Below, piece by piece: positions 1-8,257 of a DNA stretch of 64,000 nucleotides. The notes below the pieces were generated by a model that worked only from the letters and a program-made list of their open reading frames with translations, was not told the DNA's origin and did no database searches. The DNA is taken from assembly GCA_963739615.1 (NCBI GenBank), contig CAVUBD010000028.1, positions 124,001 through 188,000 on the forward strand. The letters are read 5' to 3'. Made by a program: the position numbers and the translations under genes. Each line of letters begins with the position of its first letter. Position 1 is the first letter of the stretch. The stretch comes from Palsa-504 sp963739615. Its GTDB lineage: Bacteria; Actinomycetota; Actinomycetes; Streptosporangiales; Streptosporangiaceae.

Positions 1-1
1 C

Positions 2-1735
2 AGAAACAAGCTGCAGGTCACCAAGACCGCGGGCCGCGTACAGGACCTCAGGGAACGGGTCAGTGACCGGACCAAGGCGACGGTCGGCATCGGGCACACC
101 AGATGGGCCACCCACGGTGAGCCGAACGACGTCAACGCCCATCCGCATACCGACACCCAGGGCCGGATCGCGCTCGTCCATAACGGCATCATCGAGAACG
201 CCGAGCATCTCAGGGACGGCCTGACGGCCCGGGGCGTCAAGCTGGTCAGCGACACAGACACCGAGGCGCTGGCCCACCTGATCGCCGCCGAGGTGGACGA
301 CACCGCCGGCCCGGCGAGCCTGGAGGATGCGGTCCGCCGGGTGCTGCGCCGCGTGGAGGGCACCTACGGCCTGGTCGTGCTCGACGTCAGGCACCCCGAT
401 GAGCTCGTGGTGGCCCGCAACGGCAGCCCCATCGTGCTGGGCATCGGCGAGTCCGAGATGTTCGTCGCCTCCGACGTGGCCGCGCTCGTGCGCTACACCA
501 AGCAGGTCGTTTACCTGGACGACGCCGAAATCGCGACGGTGCGCGCCGCCGACTACCGCACGTCGTCGCTCGACGAGAGGGACCGGCGCGGCCAGGATGC
601 CAGCAAGGCGCCCACCACCGTGGAGGCCGAAGCCGACGACTACGAGCTCGGCGCGTACGAGGATTTCATGCGCAAGGAGATCCATGAGCAGCCGGAGGCG
701 TTGCGCCGGGCCCTGCGCGGCCGGCTCGATGACCGGTTCTCGACCGCCAGGCTGGGCGGGATCAACCTGGACGCCCGCCAGCTCAGGTCGATCAGGCAGG
801 TGAAGTTCCTCGGCTGCGGATCGGCTTACTACGCGGGCCAGATGGGCGCGGTCCTGACCGAGGAACTCGCCCGCATCCCCTCCGACGCCGAGCCGGCCTC
901 GGAGTTCAGGTACCGCAACCCGGTGGTGGACCCCGACACCCTCTACGTGGCGGTCAGCCAGTCCGGCGAGACCCTGGACACGCTGATGGCGGTGCAGGAG
1001 CTGCTCCGCAAGGGCGGCCAGGTCATCGGGGCGGTCAACGTGGTGGGCAGCGCGATCGGGCGGGAGTGCGGCAGCGGTGTCTTCCTGCACGCCGGGCCGG
1101 AGATCGCGGTCGCGTCCACCAAGGCGCTGACCAACATGGCGGCGTCGTTCGCGATGCTCGCGCTGCTGCTCGGCCGGGTTCGCGACCTGTCCTCGGCGTC
1201 CGGCCAGCGGATCGTGGCCGGCCTGCGCGCGCTACCTGCCCAGATCGAGCAGATCCTGGCCGACGAGGAGCAGATCGCCGAGACCGCGCGCCGCTTCGCC
1301 GCTGCTGAGCACATGTTCTTCATCGGCCGTGTCCGGGGCTGGCCGGTGGCGCGCGAGGGCGCGCAGAAGCTGAAGGAAGTCTCCTATGTCCACGCCGAGG
1401 CCTACCAGGCCGCCGAGCTCAAGCACGGCCCGCTCGCGCTGATCAACCAGTCCATGCCGAGCGTGGTCGTCGTGCCCGCGGACGAACTGCTGGCGAAGAA
1501 CATCTCCACGATCGAGCAGATCAAGGCCCGTGGCGGCCCGGTCATCGCGGTCACGAGCGCCGACCTGCCCGCGGGCCTGGCCGACGCGGTGATCCGTGTT
1601 CCCCGCGGCGAGCCAGAGCTCGAGCCGTTGCTGCTGAATGTCCCGCTGCAGCTGCTGGCCTACCATGTCGCGGCCAAGCTGGACCGGGACATAGATAAGC
1701 CCCGCAACCTGGCCAAGAGCGTCACCGTCGAGTAA
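2..1735 (+). CDS. glmS: Glutamine-fructose-6-phosphate aminotransferase (isomerizing), 5' end cut by window
   Basis: Makes glucosamine-6-phosphate from fructose-6-phosphate and glutamine, the entry step to UDP-GlcNAc and peptidoglycan; cytosolic. The frame is open from base 2, so the true start lies before the window; the first in-frame ATG (293) is internal. The first ~95 codons still show the class II glutaminase domain (GHTRWATHGEP, then NAHPH and VHNGIIEN). Two SIS sugar-isomerase domains follow: the first has LGCGSAYYAGQ and SQSGETLDT, and the second ends in the family's C-terminal signature KPRNLAKSVTVE. The N-terminal catalytic cysteine falls outside the window. A perfect 21-bp hairpin follows the stop, so transcription probably ends here. 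Family assignment is secure. Confidence 0.97.
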   Translation, partial: RNKLQVTKTAGRVQDLRERVSDRTKATVGIGHTRWATHGEPNDVNAHPHTDTQGRIALVHNGIIENAEHLRDGLTARGVKLVSDTDTEALAHLIAAEVDDTAGPASLEDAVRRVLRRVEGTYGLVVLDVRHPDELVVARNGSPIVLGIGESEMFVASDVAALVRYTKQVVYLDDAEIATVRAADYRTSSLDERDRRGQDASKAPTTVEAEADDYELGAYEDFMRKEIHEQPEALRRALRGRLDDRFSTARLGGINLDARQLRSIRQVKFLGCGSAYYAGQMGAVLTEELARIPSDAEPASEFRYRNPVVDPDTLYVAVSQSGETLDTLMAVQELLRKGGQVIGAVNVVGSAIGRECGSGVFLHAGPEIAVASTKALTNMAASFAMLALLLGRVRDLSSASGQRIVAGLRALPAQIEQILADEEQIAETARRFAAAEHMFFIGRVRGWPVAREGAQKLKEVSYVHAEAYQAAELKHGPLALINQSMPSVVVVPADELLAKNISTIEQIKARGGPVIAVTSADLPAGLADAVIRVPRGEPELEPLLLNVPLQLLAYHVAAKLDRDIDKPRNLAKSVTVE

Positions 1736-1755
1736 CCCCCGCGGGTACCGGACGG

Positions 1756-1804
1756 CACGGCGCCCCCGGTCAGCTCCAGACCCGAGCTGACCGGGGGCGC
1801 CGTG
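1756..1804 (+). terminator. Strong intrinsic-type hairpin after glmS
   Basis: Bases 1756-1776 and 1784-1804 are perfect inverted repeats (21 bp) around a 7-nt loop, starting 20 nt after the glmS stop. There is no clear T-run, which is common for actinobacterial terminators. Confidence 0.85.
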
Positions 1805-2193
1805 TTCATGGCCGCCATTTCGCGCATTACGGAGCAGCTCCGCTGCCCGGGTTAATTACGGACTCAGCTGAGTCCGCTCAGGTGCGCTTGATGAGTTCCC
1901 CGCCATGGTCGTGCTATCGGTTATTTATTGAGCTTAGCTCCAGGTGGTCCGCATGGTCCGCCACTCCTCTCACACGCTCGCGCAGTTGGGCGACAGCCTT
2001 TGAGATAGTTCGCCGTGTAATCGGGGCTAGCAGTTACCATTTAGCTCCTACTTGAGGCGCAATGGAGCTAAATCTGCCGTAATGGCTAACTGAATAGGCA
2101 TAGATGAGTTAAGGTAGCTATGTCGAACTAGTTCCTAACGGTGAGCTTCTGGCCATCTACAGGCTCCTCGCGTCTCGTCCGGAACGGTGTTGC
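1805..2193. other. AT-richer intergenic leader before the diguanylate cyclase gene
   Basis: About 390 bases without a convincing gene and with clearly lower GC than the surroundings, especially 1910-2140. It holds a 10-bp inverted repeat (2039-2073) and two copies of the octamer TTAGCTCC (1934-1941 and 2041-2048). It probably contains the promoter and control region of the downstream GGDEF gene. Confidence 0.5.
2039..2073. promoter_or_regulatory. 10-bp perfect inverted repeat, candidate operator
   Basis: ATTTAGCTCC (2039-2048) pairs with GGAGCTAAAT (2064-2073) across a 15-nt spacer. The arm sequence TTAGCTCC also occurs at 1934-1941. It lies 120 bases before the diguanylate cyclase start and could be a dimeric repressor site; the binding protein is unknown. 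Confidence 0.4.
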
Positions 2194-3807
2194 ATGCGAA
2201 CCTCGTCCGTCACACGTCGCCTGCTTGCGGGCGCTGATGTCCGGGACTGGGAGTGGTGGCGGCTTGACGGACTGCTGCGGGCCTACGTCGGCGCCGTCAT
2301 TGCGACCGCGCTTGCGCTGACCGGCGTGGCGGCGTCGCAGACGTCATGGCGGACCGGCGACCTGGGGAAGTTCCTCCTGCTGCTCGGCTGCGGCATGATC
2401 TCGGTCGCGGCCACCCCCCGGATGACGTACGGGCGGGGCACCATGGTGCAGGATTTCCTCCCCGTGTGGGTGCTGCCCGTCGCCATCTTGCTCCCGCCGT
2501 TCTATGCCATGATCACGCCCATCCCGCTGCTGCTGCTGACCCACTGGAGAGTGGGTCAGGGTCTGGTCTACCGCCGGGTGTTCACCGGCGCGTCGATCGG
2601 CCTGATGTACGGCGCGGCGTCGCTCGTGTTCCGTGCCTTGCCCGCATCCTTCGCGGGCAGCGTGATCGGCGTCGGCGTGCACGCGCTTACCTGGACGGCG
2701 GCCGTCGCGGCCTGCGACCTCGTGGGCGGCTTGCACCGGGTCCTGCTGGCCGTCGCGGTGAAGCTTTCCGATACCGCGGCGCGCCTGACCGAAGTGGCGC
2801 TGAACCGAGAGGCGTTGCAAGCCGACTTCGTGCAGATCGACCTGGGCATCCTGATTACCGTCGTGGTGGCCGTCCAGCCGGTGCTGGCCGTCTTCGCCGT
2901 CCCCACGGTCCTGCTGGCCCGGCGCTTCATGATGCACGCGCAGCTGCTGGCCAAGGCCCGGATCGATACCAAGACCGGGCTGCTCAACGCGGCCACCTGG
3001 GAGAGCGAGGCGGCGGCGGAGATCTCCAGGGCCGGCCGGACCCGCAGCCCGCTGTCGGTCGCCCTGATCGACATCGATCACTTCAAGGCCGTCAACGACA
3101 CTTACGGTCACCTGGCCGGGGACAAGGTCCTGGGGGCGCTTGGCGACGCGTTCCGCGAGCAACTGCGCGATTATGACGTGGCCGGCCGGTTCGGAGGTGA
3201 GGAGTTCGTCATCTTGCTGCCCCAGGCGGACGAGGCCGCTGCGCTGAGCATCGCGGAGCGGCTGCGCACGCACATCGCCGGGATGTCCGTCCCTGTCGGC
3301 GACGAGACCAGATCGGGTGCCTGCGTCAAGCTGACCGTCTCGGTCGGCGTGGCCGCGCTGGGCCCGGACGGCGGCGGGGTAACCGATCTGCTCGCCGCCG
3401 CGGATGCCGCCCTTTACTACGCCAAGCAAAACGGCCGCAACAAGACTCACGTAGCTACCGCTAACCGGCCGCTGAGTCAGATTGTCAGGCAGGCACCAAG
3501 GGGCCTCGATATCCCGGATTCATCACGGCGGTTATCAGCCGGGCTGCTCCGGCCCGGTCAGTCCGAAGCTAGTGCAGCGGCTGTATATCGTCCAGCAAAC
3601 CGGGGCCGCCGGGTAGCGGCTGCTCACACCAGACCACCTTGCCGGTCGCGGTGCGGCGGGTGCCCCAGCGCTGGGAGAGCTGGCGGACGACCTGAAGGCC
3701 GCGGCCGTTCTCGTCGTCACCGCTGGCCTGACGGAGCCTCGGCAACGCGCCCGAGTTGTCAAGGACCTCGCAGACCAGAGCCTTCTCGTTCACGAGCCGC
3801 AGCGTGA
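2194..3807 (+). CDS. Membrane-bound diguanylate cyclase (GGDEF domain)
   Basis: Synthesises cyclic di-GMP from two GTP, a second messenger that controls development in actinobacteria. The N-terminal ~240 residues are hydrophobic, with several predicted membrane segments (MASE-like sensor). The GGDEF domain spans about residues 260-430; the catalytic GGEEF is at 334-338 and an RxxD product-inhibition site (RDYD) at 325-328, so it should be active and feedback-inhibited. The last ~110 residues are Arg/Pro/Ser-rich, look non-domain, and are read antisense through the 3' end of the convergent SpoIIE/HATPase gene (overlap 3569-3807). Either the tail is real or a small indel has removed the native stop near 3500. 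The start is the ATG at 2194 with only a weak ribosome site. Confidence 0.88.
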   Translation: MRTSSVTRRLLAGADVRDWEWWRLDGLLRAYVGAVIATALALTGVAASQTSWRTGDLGKFLLLLGCGMISVAATPRMTYGRGTMVQDFLPVWVLPVAILLPPFYAMITPIPLLLLTHWRVGQGLVYRRVFTGASIGLMYGAASLVFRALPASFAGSVIGVGVHALTWTAAVAACDLVGGLHRVLLAVAVKLSDTAARLTEVALNREALQADFVQIDLGILITVVVAVQPVLAVFAVPTVLLARRFMMHAQLLAKARIDTKTGLLNAATWESEAAAEISRAGRTRSPLSVALIDIDHFKAVNDTYGHLAGDKVLGALGDAFREQLRDYDVAGRFGGEEFVILLPQADEAAALSIAERLRTHIAGMSVPVGDETRSGACVKLTVSVGVAALGPDGGGVTDLLAAADAALYYAKQNGRNKTHVATANRPLSQIVRQAPRGLDIPDSSRRLSAGLLRPGQSEASAAAVYRPANRGRRVAAAHTRPPCRSRCGGCPSAGRAGGRPEGRGRSRRHRWPDGASATRPSCQGPRRPEPSRSRAAA

Positions 3808-5908
3808 TGTCGCCACGTGAGTACTTGACCGCGTTGGTCACCAGCTCAGAGACGAGGAGTTCGGTCGTCGGGATCAGGTCTTCCAGTTCCCAGCGCTTCA
3901 ACGGCTCGGCGATCAGCGAGCGTGCCTCGCCCACGGAGGTCAGCTTGGGAGTCAGGGTCCACGACGCGTAGGATTCCTCGGGCAGCCGCCGCAGCCGTGC
4001 GATGAGCACCGCGATGTCGTCGCGCTGGTGATCGGAGTACACCCCGTCCAGCGTGGCCTTGCACAGGTCCTCAAGCGGCTTGGTCGGCGAGCCGGGGCCG
4101 AAGATGCCGCGCAGCCGGGCGAGCCCGTCGCTGATGTCCTGGCCCTTGTTCTCCACCAGGCCGTCGGTGTACAGGACGAACAGGCTGCCGTCCTCGATCT
4201 TGAACAGGCGGCTTTCCACATCACCGTCTCCGATGCCGAGCGGCGGCGAGGGCGGGACGTCGAGCAGCTCGTTGGTGCCGTCCGGGTGGACAAGCAGCGG
4301 CGGCAGGTGGCCGGCCACGGCGACCTCGCACTCGCCGCTGACCGCGTCGTAGACCGCGTACGCGCAGGTCGCGAAGTGCGGCTCGCGCTCGCCCAGCGTG
4401 TGCATGAGCTCGTCAAGCTGCTGCAGCGATTCAGCGGGCGCCAGCTCAAGCATGGCCAGGGTCTGGATGGCGGTGCGCAGCCGGCCCATGGTGACGGCGG
4501 CGCGCACGCCGTGCCCGGCCACGTCGCCGACCACCAGCGCGACCCGGCCCCCGGGCAGCGCGATGGACTCGTACCAGTCGCCGCCGACCTCGATGAGCTT
4601 GCTGCCCGGCAGGTAGCGGTGCCTGACCTGGACCGAGGACGGGAAGGAGAGCCCGGTCGGCAGCATGCTCCGCTGCAGGGTCAGCGCGGTCGCGTGCTCC
4701 CGGCTGAAGCGGCGGGCGTTGTCGATGAAGATGGCGGCGCGGGAGGCGAAGTCCATGCCGATTTCGACGTCGTACGCGTCGAACCGCCGGAACCCCTCCT
4801 GCCGGGTACAGGCGAAGAAGCCGAGCACGGTGCCCCGCGCGATGAGCGGCAGCACCAGCATCGAAGCACCCGAAAGCAGCTTGGCGACCGGCTTTCGCCG
4901 CCAGGCCTTGGCGATCTCGCCCGCCTGGCTCTTGCTGATCGTCGTCTCGAGCACCGGCGCGCCGGTGTCCATGCACCGGAAGTACGGAGAGGGCGACGGG
5001 TAGCGGAGGATCTCACCAGTCGGGAAGGCCGCCTCCCAGGCGGGATCCTTCCGGTCGTGCAGGAGCGCGATCCGGCGCAGCGGCAGCGACCCGTCGAGCC
5101 CGGTCGAGGGGAGCTCGTCGTCGCCGATCAGGCTTTCAAGCAGCAGCAGGTCGCCGACGTTGCAGAAGTGCGGAACGAGCGCGTCGATAAGCTCGCGCGC
5201 CAGGTGATCGATGTCGAGGGTGTCGCCGATCCTGGTGAAGGTGTCGTCCAGCATCTGCCGGCGCATCAGCGCGGGGTCGACGAACCTTTCCGCTCTCGGC
5301 GCGGGGATGCGCAGCAGCGCGAGCGCCGCCAGGCTGGTCCCGCCCGCGCGCATCGGATGGACGGTCACCACCGCCTCGGCCTGGTAGCCATCGCGGGTCG
5401 AGATGGTGAGCATCGCGCTGCCCTCGCGATCGGAACGGATCGCTTCGAGCAGGCCGCTGACCGCGGCGAGGCCGTCGGCCGACCGGGCGGCAAGGGGGTT
5501 TTCCTGGGCCGAATTACCCGCAGGGCCGCGAGCGATCAGGTCGCTGAGCTGGGCGCCGAGCAGTTCCTCCGGCGCGCGCGCCAGGATCTGCGGCGCGTTC
5601 CTGTCGTGCTGGACGATTCGCCCGTCGTAGTCGATCCCGAGGATCAGGGTCCGCACGGAGGAGGCCAGGACCGGCTGAGAGCCTTCGGCGGCGACGCTGC
5701 GGGCGGGGGACTGCGGGGCTTCAGCGCTTCCGGGCTCCTGGGTGTTCTGGCCAGTCTTGGACCCATGGCCTCGCTTGGACCCGTTGCCTGCGGTCCCCGG
5801 GGCCCGGGGCGCCGAGGCCCGGGGCGCGGGGGCACGGCTGGATGGGACACCGCTCCCGGAAACGCTCGCCCCGAGAGCACTGCCCTTCGCCGACATGCCG
5901 GATGTCAC
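3569..5908 (-). CDS. PAS/GAF-SpoIIE (PP2C) phosphatase with C-terminal HATPase, anti-sigma system regulator
   Basis: A 779-aa multidomain regulator typical of actinobacteria. Order: a disordered Ala/Pro/Ser-rich start (1-80), a PAS-like segment (about 85-210), a GAF-like domain (230-400), a SpoIIE-type PP2C phosphatase (about 420-630; motifs GGDWYES, VVGDVAGHG, LYTDGLVE and DDIAVL) and an RsbW-like ATPase (about 650-765; SELVTNAVKYS and ENGRGLQVV). The phosphatase would dephosphorylate an anti-sigma-factor antagonist and the ATPase part would act as an anti-sigma kinase, so one protein may carry both halves of a partner-switching loop; the target sigma factor is not identifiable here. The start is the GTG at 5908, placed 7 nt after a GGAG ribosome site. 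Confidence 0.9.
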   Translation of the reverse strand: MTSGMSAKGSALGASVSGSGVPSSRAPAPRASAPRAPGTAGNGSKRGHGSKTGQNTQEPGSAEAPQSPARSVAAEGSQPVLASSVRTLILGIDYDGRIVQHDRNAPQILARAPEELLGAQLSDLIARGPAGNSAQENPLAARSADGLAAVSGLLEAIRSDREGSAMLTISTRDGYQAEAVVTVHPMRAGGTSLAALALLRIPAPRAERFVDPALMRRQMLDDTFTRIGDTLDIDHLARELIDALVPHFCNVGDLLLLESLIGDDELPSTGLDGSLPLRRIALLHDRKDPAWEAAFPTGEILRYPSPSPYFRCMDTGAPVLETTISKSQAGEIAKAWRRKPVAKLLSGASMLVLPLIARGTVLGFFACTRQEGFRRFDAYDVEIGMDFASRAAIFIDNARRFSREHATALTLQRSMLPTGLSFPSSVQVRHRYLPGSKLIEVGGDWYESIALPGGRVALVVGDVAGHGVRAAVTMGRLRTAIQTLAMLELAPAESLQQLDELMHTLGEREPHFATCAYAVYDAVSGECEVAVAGHLPPLLVHPDGTNELLDVPPSPPLGIGDGDVESRLFKIEDGSLFVLYTDGLVENKGQDISDGLARLRGIFGPGSPTKPLEDLCKATLDGVYSDHQRDDIAVLIARLRRLPEESYASWTLTPKLTSVGEARSLIAEPLKRWELEDLIPTTELLVSELVTNAVKYSRGDITLRLVNEKALVCEVLDNSGALPRLRQASGDDENGRGLQVVRQLSQRWGTRRTATGKVVWCEQPLPGGPGLLDDIQPLH

Positions 5909-6174
5909 GTGCTGTCTCCTGATGGCATCGCAGGCTGCGCTCCTGTCAATTATGAGCCACGTACGGCACGTTAAGACAGGAGTTCCGATGAGTCACCTTT
6001 ATCCGAAAAAGACACATTTGTGCGCTCGTGACGTAATTCTAGTGGAGAAACGAGGCTGAAGTGACTAAAAGGTTCGACTGAAAGGCGGATCATACCGGCC
6101 TAGCGAACGCCCTAGGGCAAAGTTGCTGACTCAGTGAGAACAGCCGACTACATAACGACATGAACGAGAGCGGT
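5909..6174. other. Intergenic region upstream of the SpoIIE-type gene
   Basis: Some 265 bases, AT-richer than neighbouring genes around 5980-6080, without a supported gene. It must hold the promoter of the minus-strand SpoIIE-type gene. No riboswitch or RNA gene was recognised. Confidence 0.4.
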
Positions 6175-6224
6175 CCCGGCTCACTGTCCCGGCTCACTGT
6201 CCCGGCTCACTGTCCCGGCTCACC
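6175..6224. repeat. 13-bp tandem repeat, about 3.8 copies
   Basis: The unit CCCGGCTCACTGT is repeated perfectly at 6175-6187, 6188-6200 and 6201-6213, with a partial fourth copy at 6214-6224. The partial copy contains the stop codon of the HIT gene (minus strand, 6220-6222), so the array begins exactly at that gene's 3' end. The unit is not a multiple of three, consistent with a non-coding location. Confidence 0.9.
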
Positions 6225-6657
6225 GCTCCGGCGCGGCAGCTTCCGGCAGCGCGGCCCTGATCTTCTCCGCGAAGCCCCCGGCCGGATGGGCGGCGTCGTA
6301 CGGATGCCGCGGCCCGAGCCAGAACCGCAGGCCATCTCGCTTGTTCCTGGGGATCACGTGCAGGTGCAGATGCGGGACCGACTGGCTGACCACGTTGTTG
6401 ACCAGGATCATCGAGCCGTCAGCGCCGAGGCCGTCCTCGACCGCGCGCTCGAGCCGCTGCGCCGTCGTGAAGAACTCCTGCACCCTTGCGGCGGGCAGGT
6501 CGCTGAGCAGGGGGACGTGCAGCTTGGGCACTAGCAGCGTATGACCGTGGAACAGCGGACGATGATCGAGAAAAGCGATCAGCCGTTCGGTCTCGAGGAT
6601 GGTCACCGCCTGCTCGGCGCCGCTGATGATGGCGCAGAAGGCGCATGTTGCTGGCAT
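6220..6657 (-). CDS. HIT family nucleotide hydrolase/transferase
   Basis: A small cytosolic protein of the histidine-triad superfamily (145 aa, a usual length for HINT/Fhit-like members) acting on nucleotide phosphoramidates or dinucleoside polyphosphates. The start carries CAFCAIISG, and the triad itself is HLHLHVIP near residue 97; LVPKLHVPLL is also typical. It lies 34 bases downstream of the HATPase gene on the same strand and is probably cotranscribed. No good ribosome site is seen before the ATG at 6657. The physiological substrate is unknown. Its stop codon lies in a 13-bp tandem repeat array. Confidence 0.9.
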   Translation of the reverse strand: MPATCAFCAIISGAEQAVTILETERLIAFLDHRPLFHGHTLLVPKLHVPLLSDLPAARVQEFFTTAQRLERAVEDGLGADGSMILVNNVVSQSVPHLHLHVIPRNKRDGLRFWLGPRHPYDAAHPAGGFAEKIRAALPEAAAPER

Positions 6658-6691
6658 CAGCGGTGAGCATATCGCCGGCCCGCGCGGTGTG

Positions 6692-7126
6692 CTAAGAAGC
6701 GGCCAGCTCGAACCAGACGCAGGTGCCGGCCCGCTCGCGCAGGAAGCCCCAGCGCAGCGCGATCTCGTTGACCAGGTGGAACCCGCGTCCGCCCTCGTCC
6801 TGGCCGCCCGCTTCCCGCCAGTGGGGGAGCCCGGTCCTGCCGTCGTCGATGATGTCCACGTGCACGACCTGGCCGCGGCGCGTCACCGCGACGGTCACCC
6901 CGGCGGCGTCGGCCGCGTGCTGGACCGCGTTGGTGACCAGCTCGCACGTCAGCAGCTCGGCGTCGAAGCGGGCGGGATGGTCGGCCAGGATATCCCGGAC
7001 GAACCTGCGGGCCAGCGGGACCTCTTCCGTGCACCGGGCGAAGGTGCGCGTGGCGGCCGCCGGAGTCGCGCATGCCGCGCCGCGCCAGCCTTGCCTATCG
7101 ACGACAGAAAAGGGCGCACCGGGCAT
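6692..7126 (-). CDS. RsbW-like ATP-binding protein (HATPase, probable anti-sigma kinase)
   Basis: A single-domain GHKL ATPase of the kind that binds sigma factors or phosphorylates STAS antagonists in actinobacteria. ELVTNAVQHA is the N-box and DEGGRGFHLV the G-box region, followed by the usual WGF...VWFEL ending. The ATG at 7126 is preferred (144 aa) because GGAGG sits 5 nt upstream; a GTG 23 codons earlier (7195) has no such site. No sigma or antagonist gene is adjacent; the nearest relative in the window is the ATPase domain of the SpoIIE-type gene 1 kb away. The HIT gene follows at 34 bases. Confidence 0.82.
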   Translation of the reverse strand: MPGAPFSVVDRQGWRGAACATPAAATRTFARCTEEVPLARRFVRDILADHPARFDAELLTCELVTNAVQHAADAAGVTVAVTRRGQVVHVDIIDDGRTGLPHWREAGGQDEGGRGFHLVNEIALRWGFLRERAGTCVWFELAAS

Positions 7127-7243
7127 ATTGGCCTCCGCATCCTGTGTTACTACTGTCCGTGCCAATAATGTAACTCTCAGCTGACAGTAGCTCACGCACG
7201 GCGCAGGCCATAGTGGCTAGAACATCGGCGACGTCTGCCCCGG

Positions 7244-8257
7244 TTACTGGCTGAGGGTGGTGTTATGGCCGGTAACCGTGATCCGGAGTCCCTGCTGCGT
7301 GACAGAGATGCTCTGTATCGTCACCCCCGCCGGGAGCTTCGGGATGCTGATCGTGAAGTCCGCCGCATTCCCGAGGACGTCCGCCGGTATCCCGCCGAAG
7401 TCAGTGATCTTGACGTTGATCTTGCTATTGCCTGTCTGCGTGACCTGGGCGGTGGCGGAGCTACTGAAGCCGAGGATGTCGATGTTCGCCTTGATCTGGT
7501 TCGGGCCGTCAGGGACCAGCGTGATGCCCTGCGGGATGCCGCCGGCGTGGGCCAGCGCCGTGAACGTGATCAGCGCCGAGGCGTTGAACTGATCGATCGT
7601 CACGCTGTTGAGCCCGTGAATGTGCATGCCGTTCAGCGTGGCGGTCAGGCTGGCGATCTCGAGCTGGCCGCCGGGCCCCGCGGTCTCATTGCTCGCATTG
7701 ACATTGACGGTGCGGAAATCGCGGGCGGCCAGCTGCGTCAGGAACGGGAACCCCTGGATGGTCACGTGCGGCTTGCCGGACAGAGCCAGCGACGACTGGA
7801 ACTGGCTGGCCATCTGGTTCTCGGTGTACGCGTTGGCGGCCCGGTCGCCGACCACCAGGACCACGATGATCACGATCAAGGTGATGAACGGCCACTTCCT
7901 GCGCCGCCGGCGGGTCCGGGGAGGTGGTCCCGCGTATCCCTGTGCTGCTGGATACCCCTGGTTCGTGGGAAGCCTCTGGGTCCCTTGAGGACCCTGGTAG
8001 TCCTGCTTCCCCTGGTAATCCTGCGGGGCTTGATACCCCTGATGGTCCTGCGGGGTCTGGTACCCCTGGGTTCCCTGCGGGGCCTGGTACCCCTGGGTTC
8101 CCTGCGGGGCCTGGTACCCCTGGGTTCCCTGCGGGGCCTGGTATCCCTGGGTTCCCTGCGGTGTGTCGTACCCCTGATACCCCTGGGCTCCCTGAGGCGC
8201 CTGAGAATCCTGAGGCTTCCACCACTCAGGGTTGGGCCGGTCCGGATCGGAGCTCAC
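7244..8257 (-). CDS. DUF2993 (LmeA-like) membrane-anchored protein with Q/G/Y/P repeat N-terminus
   Basis: About 337 aa. Residues ~15-105 are low-complexity repeats of a PQGTQGYQA-type nonamer, then an arginine stretch (RTRRRRRK) and one membrane anchor (about 120-140), followed by an extracytoplasmic DUF2993 domain. In mycobacteria a member of this family (LmeA) binds phospholipid and supports lipoglycan elongation, so a cell-envelope lipid role is plausible but inferred. The start is taken as the GTG at 8257, 7 nt after GGAGG; the open frame extends upstream to 8329 without a ribosome site. It is divergent from the FHA-ABC gene. Confidence 0.78.
   Translation of the reverse strand: MSSDPDRPNPEWWKPQDSQAPQGAQGYQGYDTPQGTQGYQAPQGTQGYQAPQGTQGYQAPQGTQGYQTPQDHQGYQAPQDYQGKQDYQGPQGTQRLPTNQGYPAAQGYAGPPPRTRRRRRKWPFITLIVIIVVLVVGDRAANAYTENQMASQFQSSLALSGKPHVTIQGFPFLTQLAARDFRTVNVNASNETAGPGGQLEIASLTATLNGMHIHGLNSVTIDQFNASALITFTALAHAGGIPQGITLVPDGPNQIKANIDILGFSSSATAQVTQTGNSKINVKITDFGGIPADVLGNAADFTISIPKLPAGVTIQSISVTQQGLRITVTGHNTTLSQ
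8048..8155. repeat. 27-bp coding tandem repeat, four units
   Basis: Four near-identical 27-bp units (8048-8074, 8075-8101, 8102-8128, 8129-8155) plus degenerate flanking copies encode the nonapeptide repeat in the N-terminal tail of the DUF2993 protein. The length is a multiple of three, so copy-number change keeps the frame. Confidence 0.88.

Noticed and set aside
1736..2193. Riboswitch or ribozyme around glmS
   Set aside because: Only the 3' side of glmS is present; the region after it shows a terminator and a simple inverted repeat but no riboswitch core.
4028..5974. 648-aa plus-strand open frame across the SpoIIE-type gene
   Set aside because: Arg/Gly/Val/His-rich translation without domains, antisense to a gene with clear catalytic motifs; a GC-rich shadow.
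8048..8155. Regular repeats resembling a CRISPR array
   Set aside because: Units are contiguous with no spacers and lie in frame in a protein tail.
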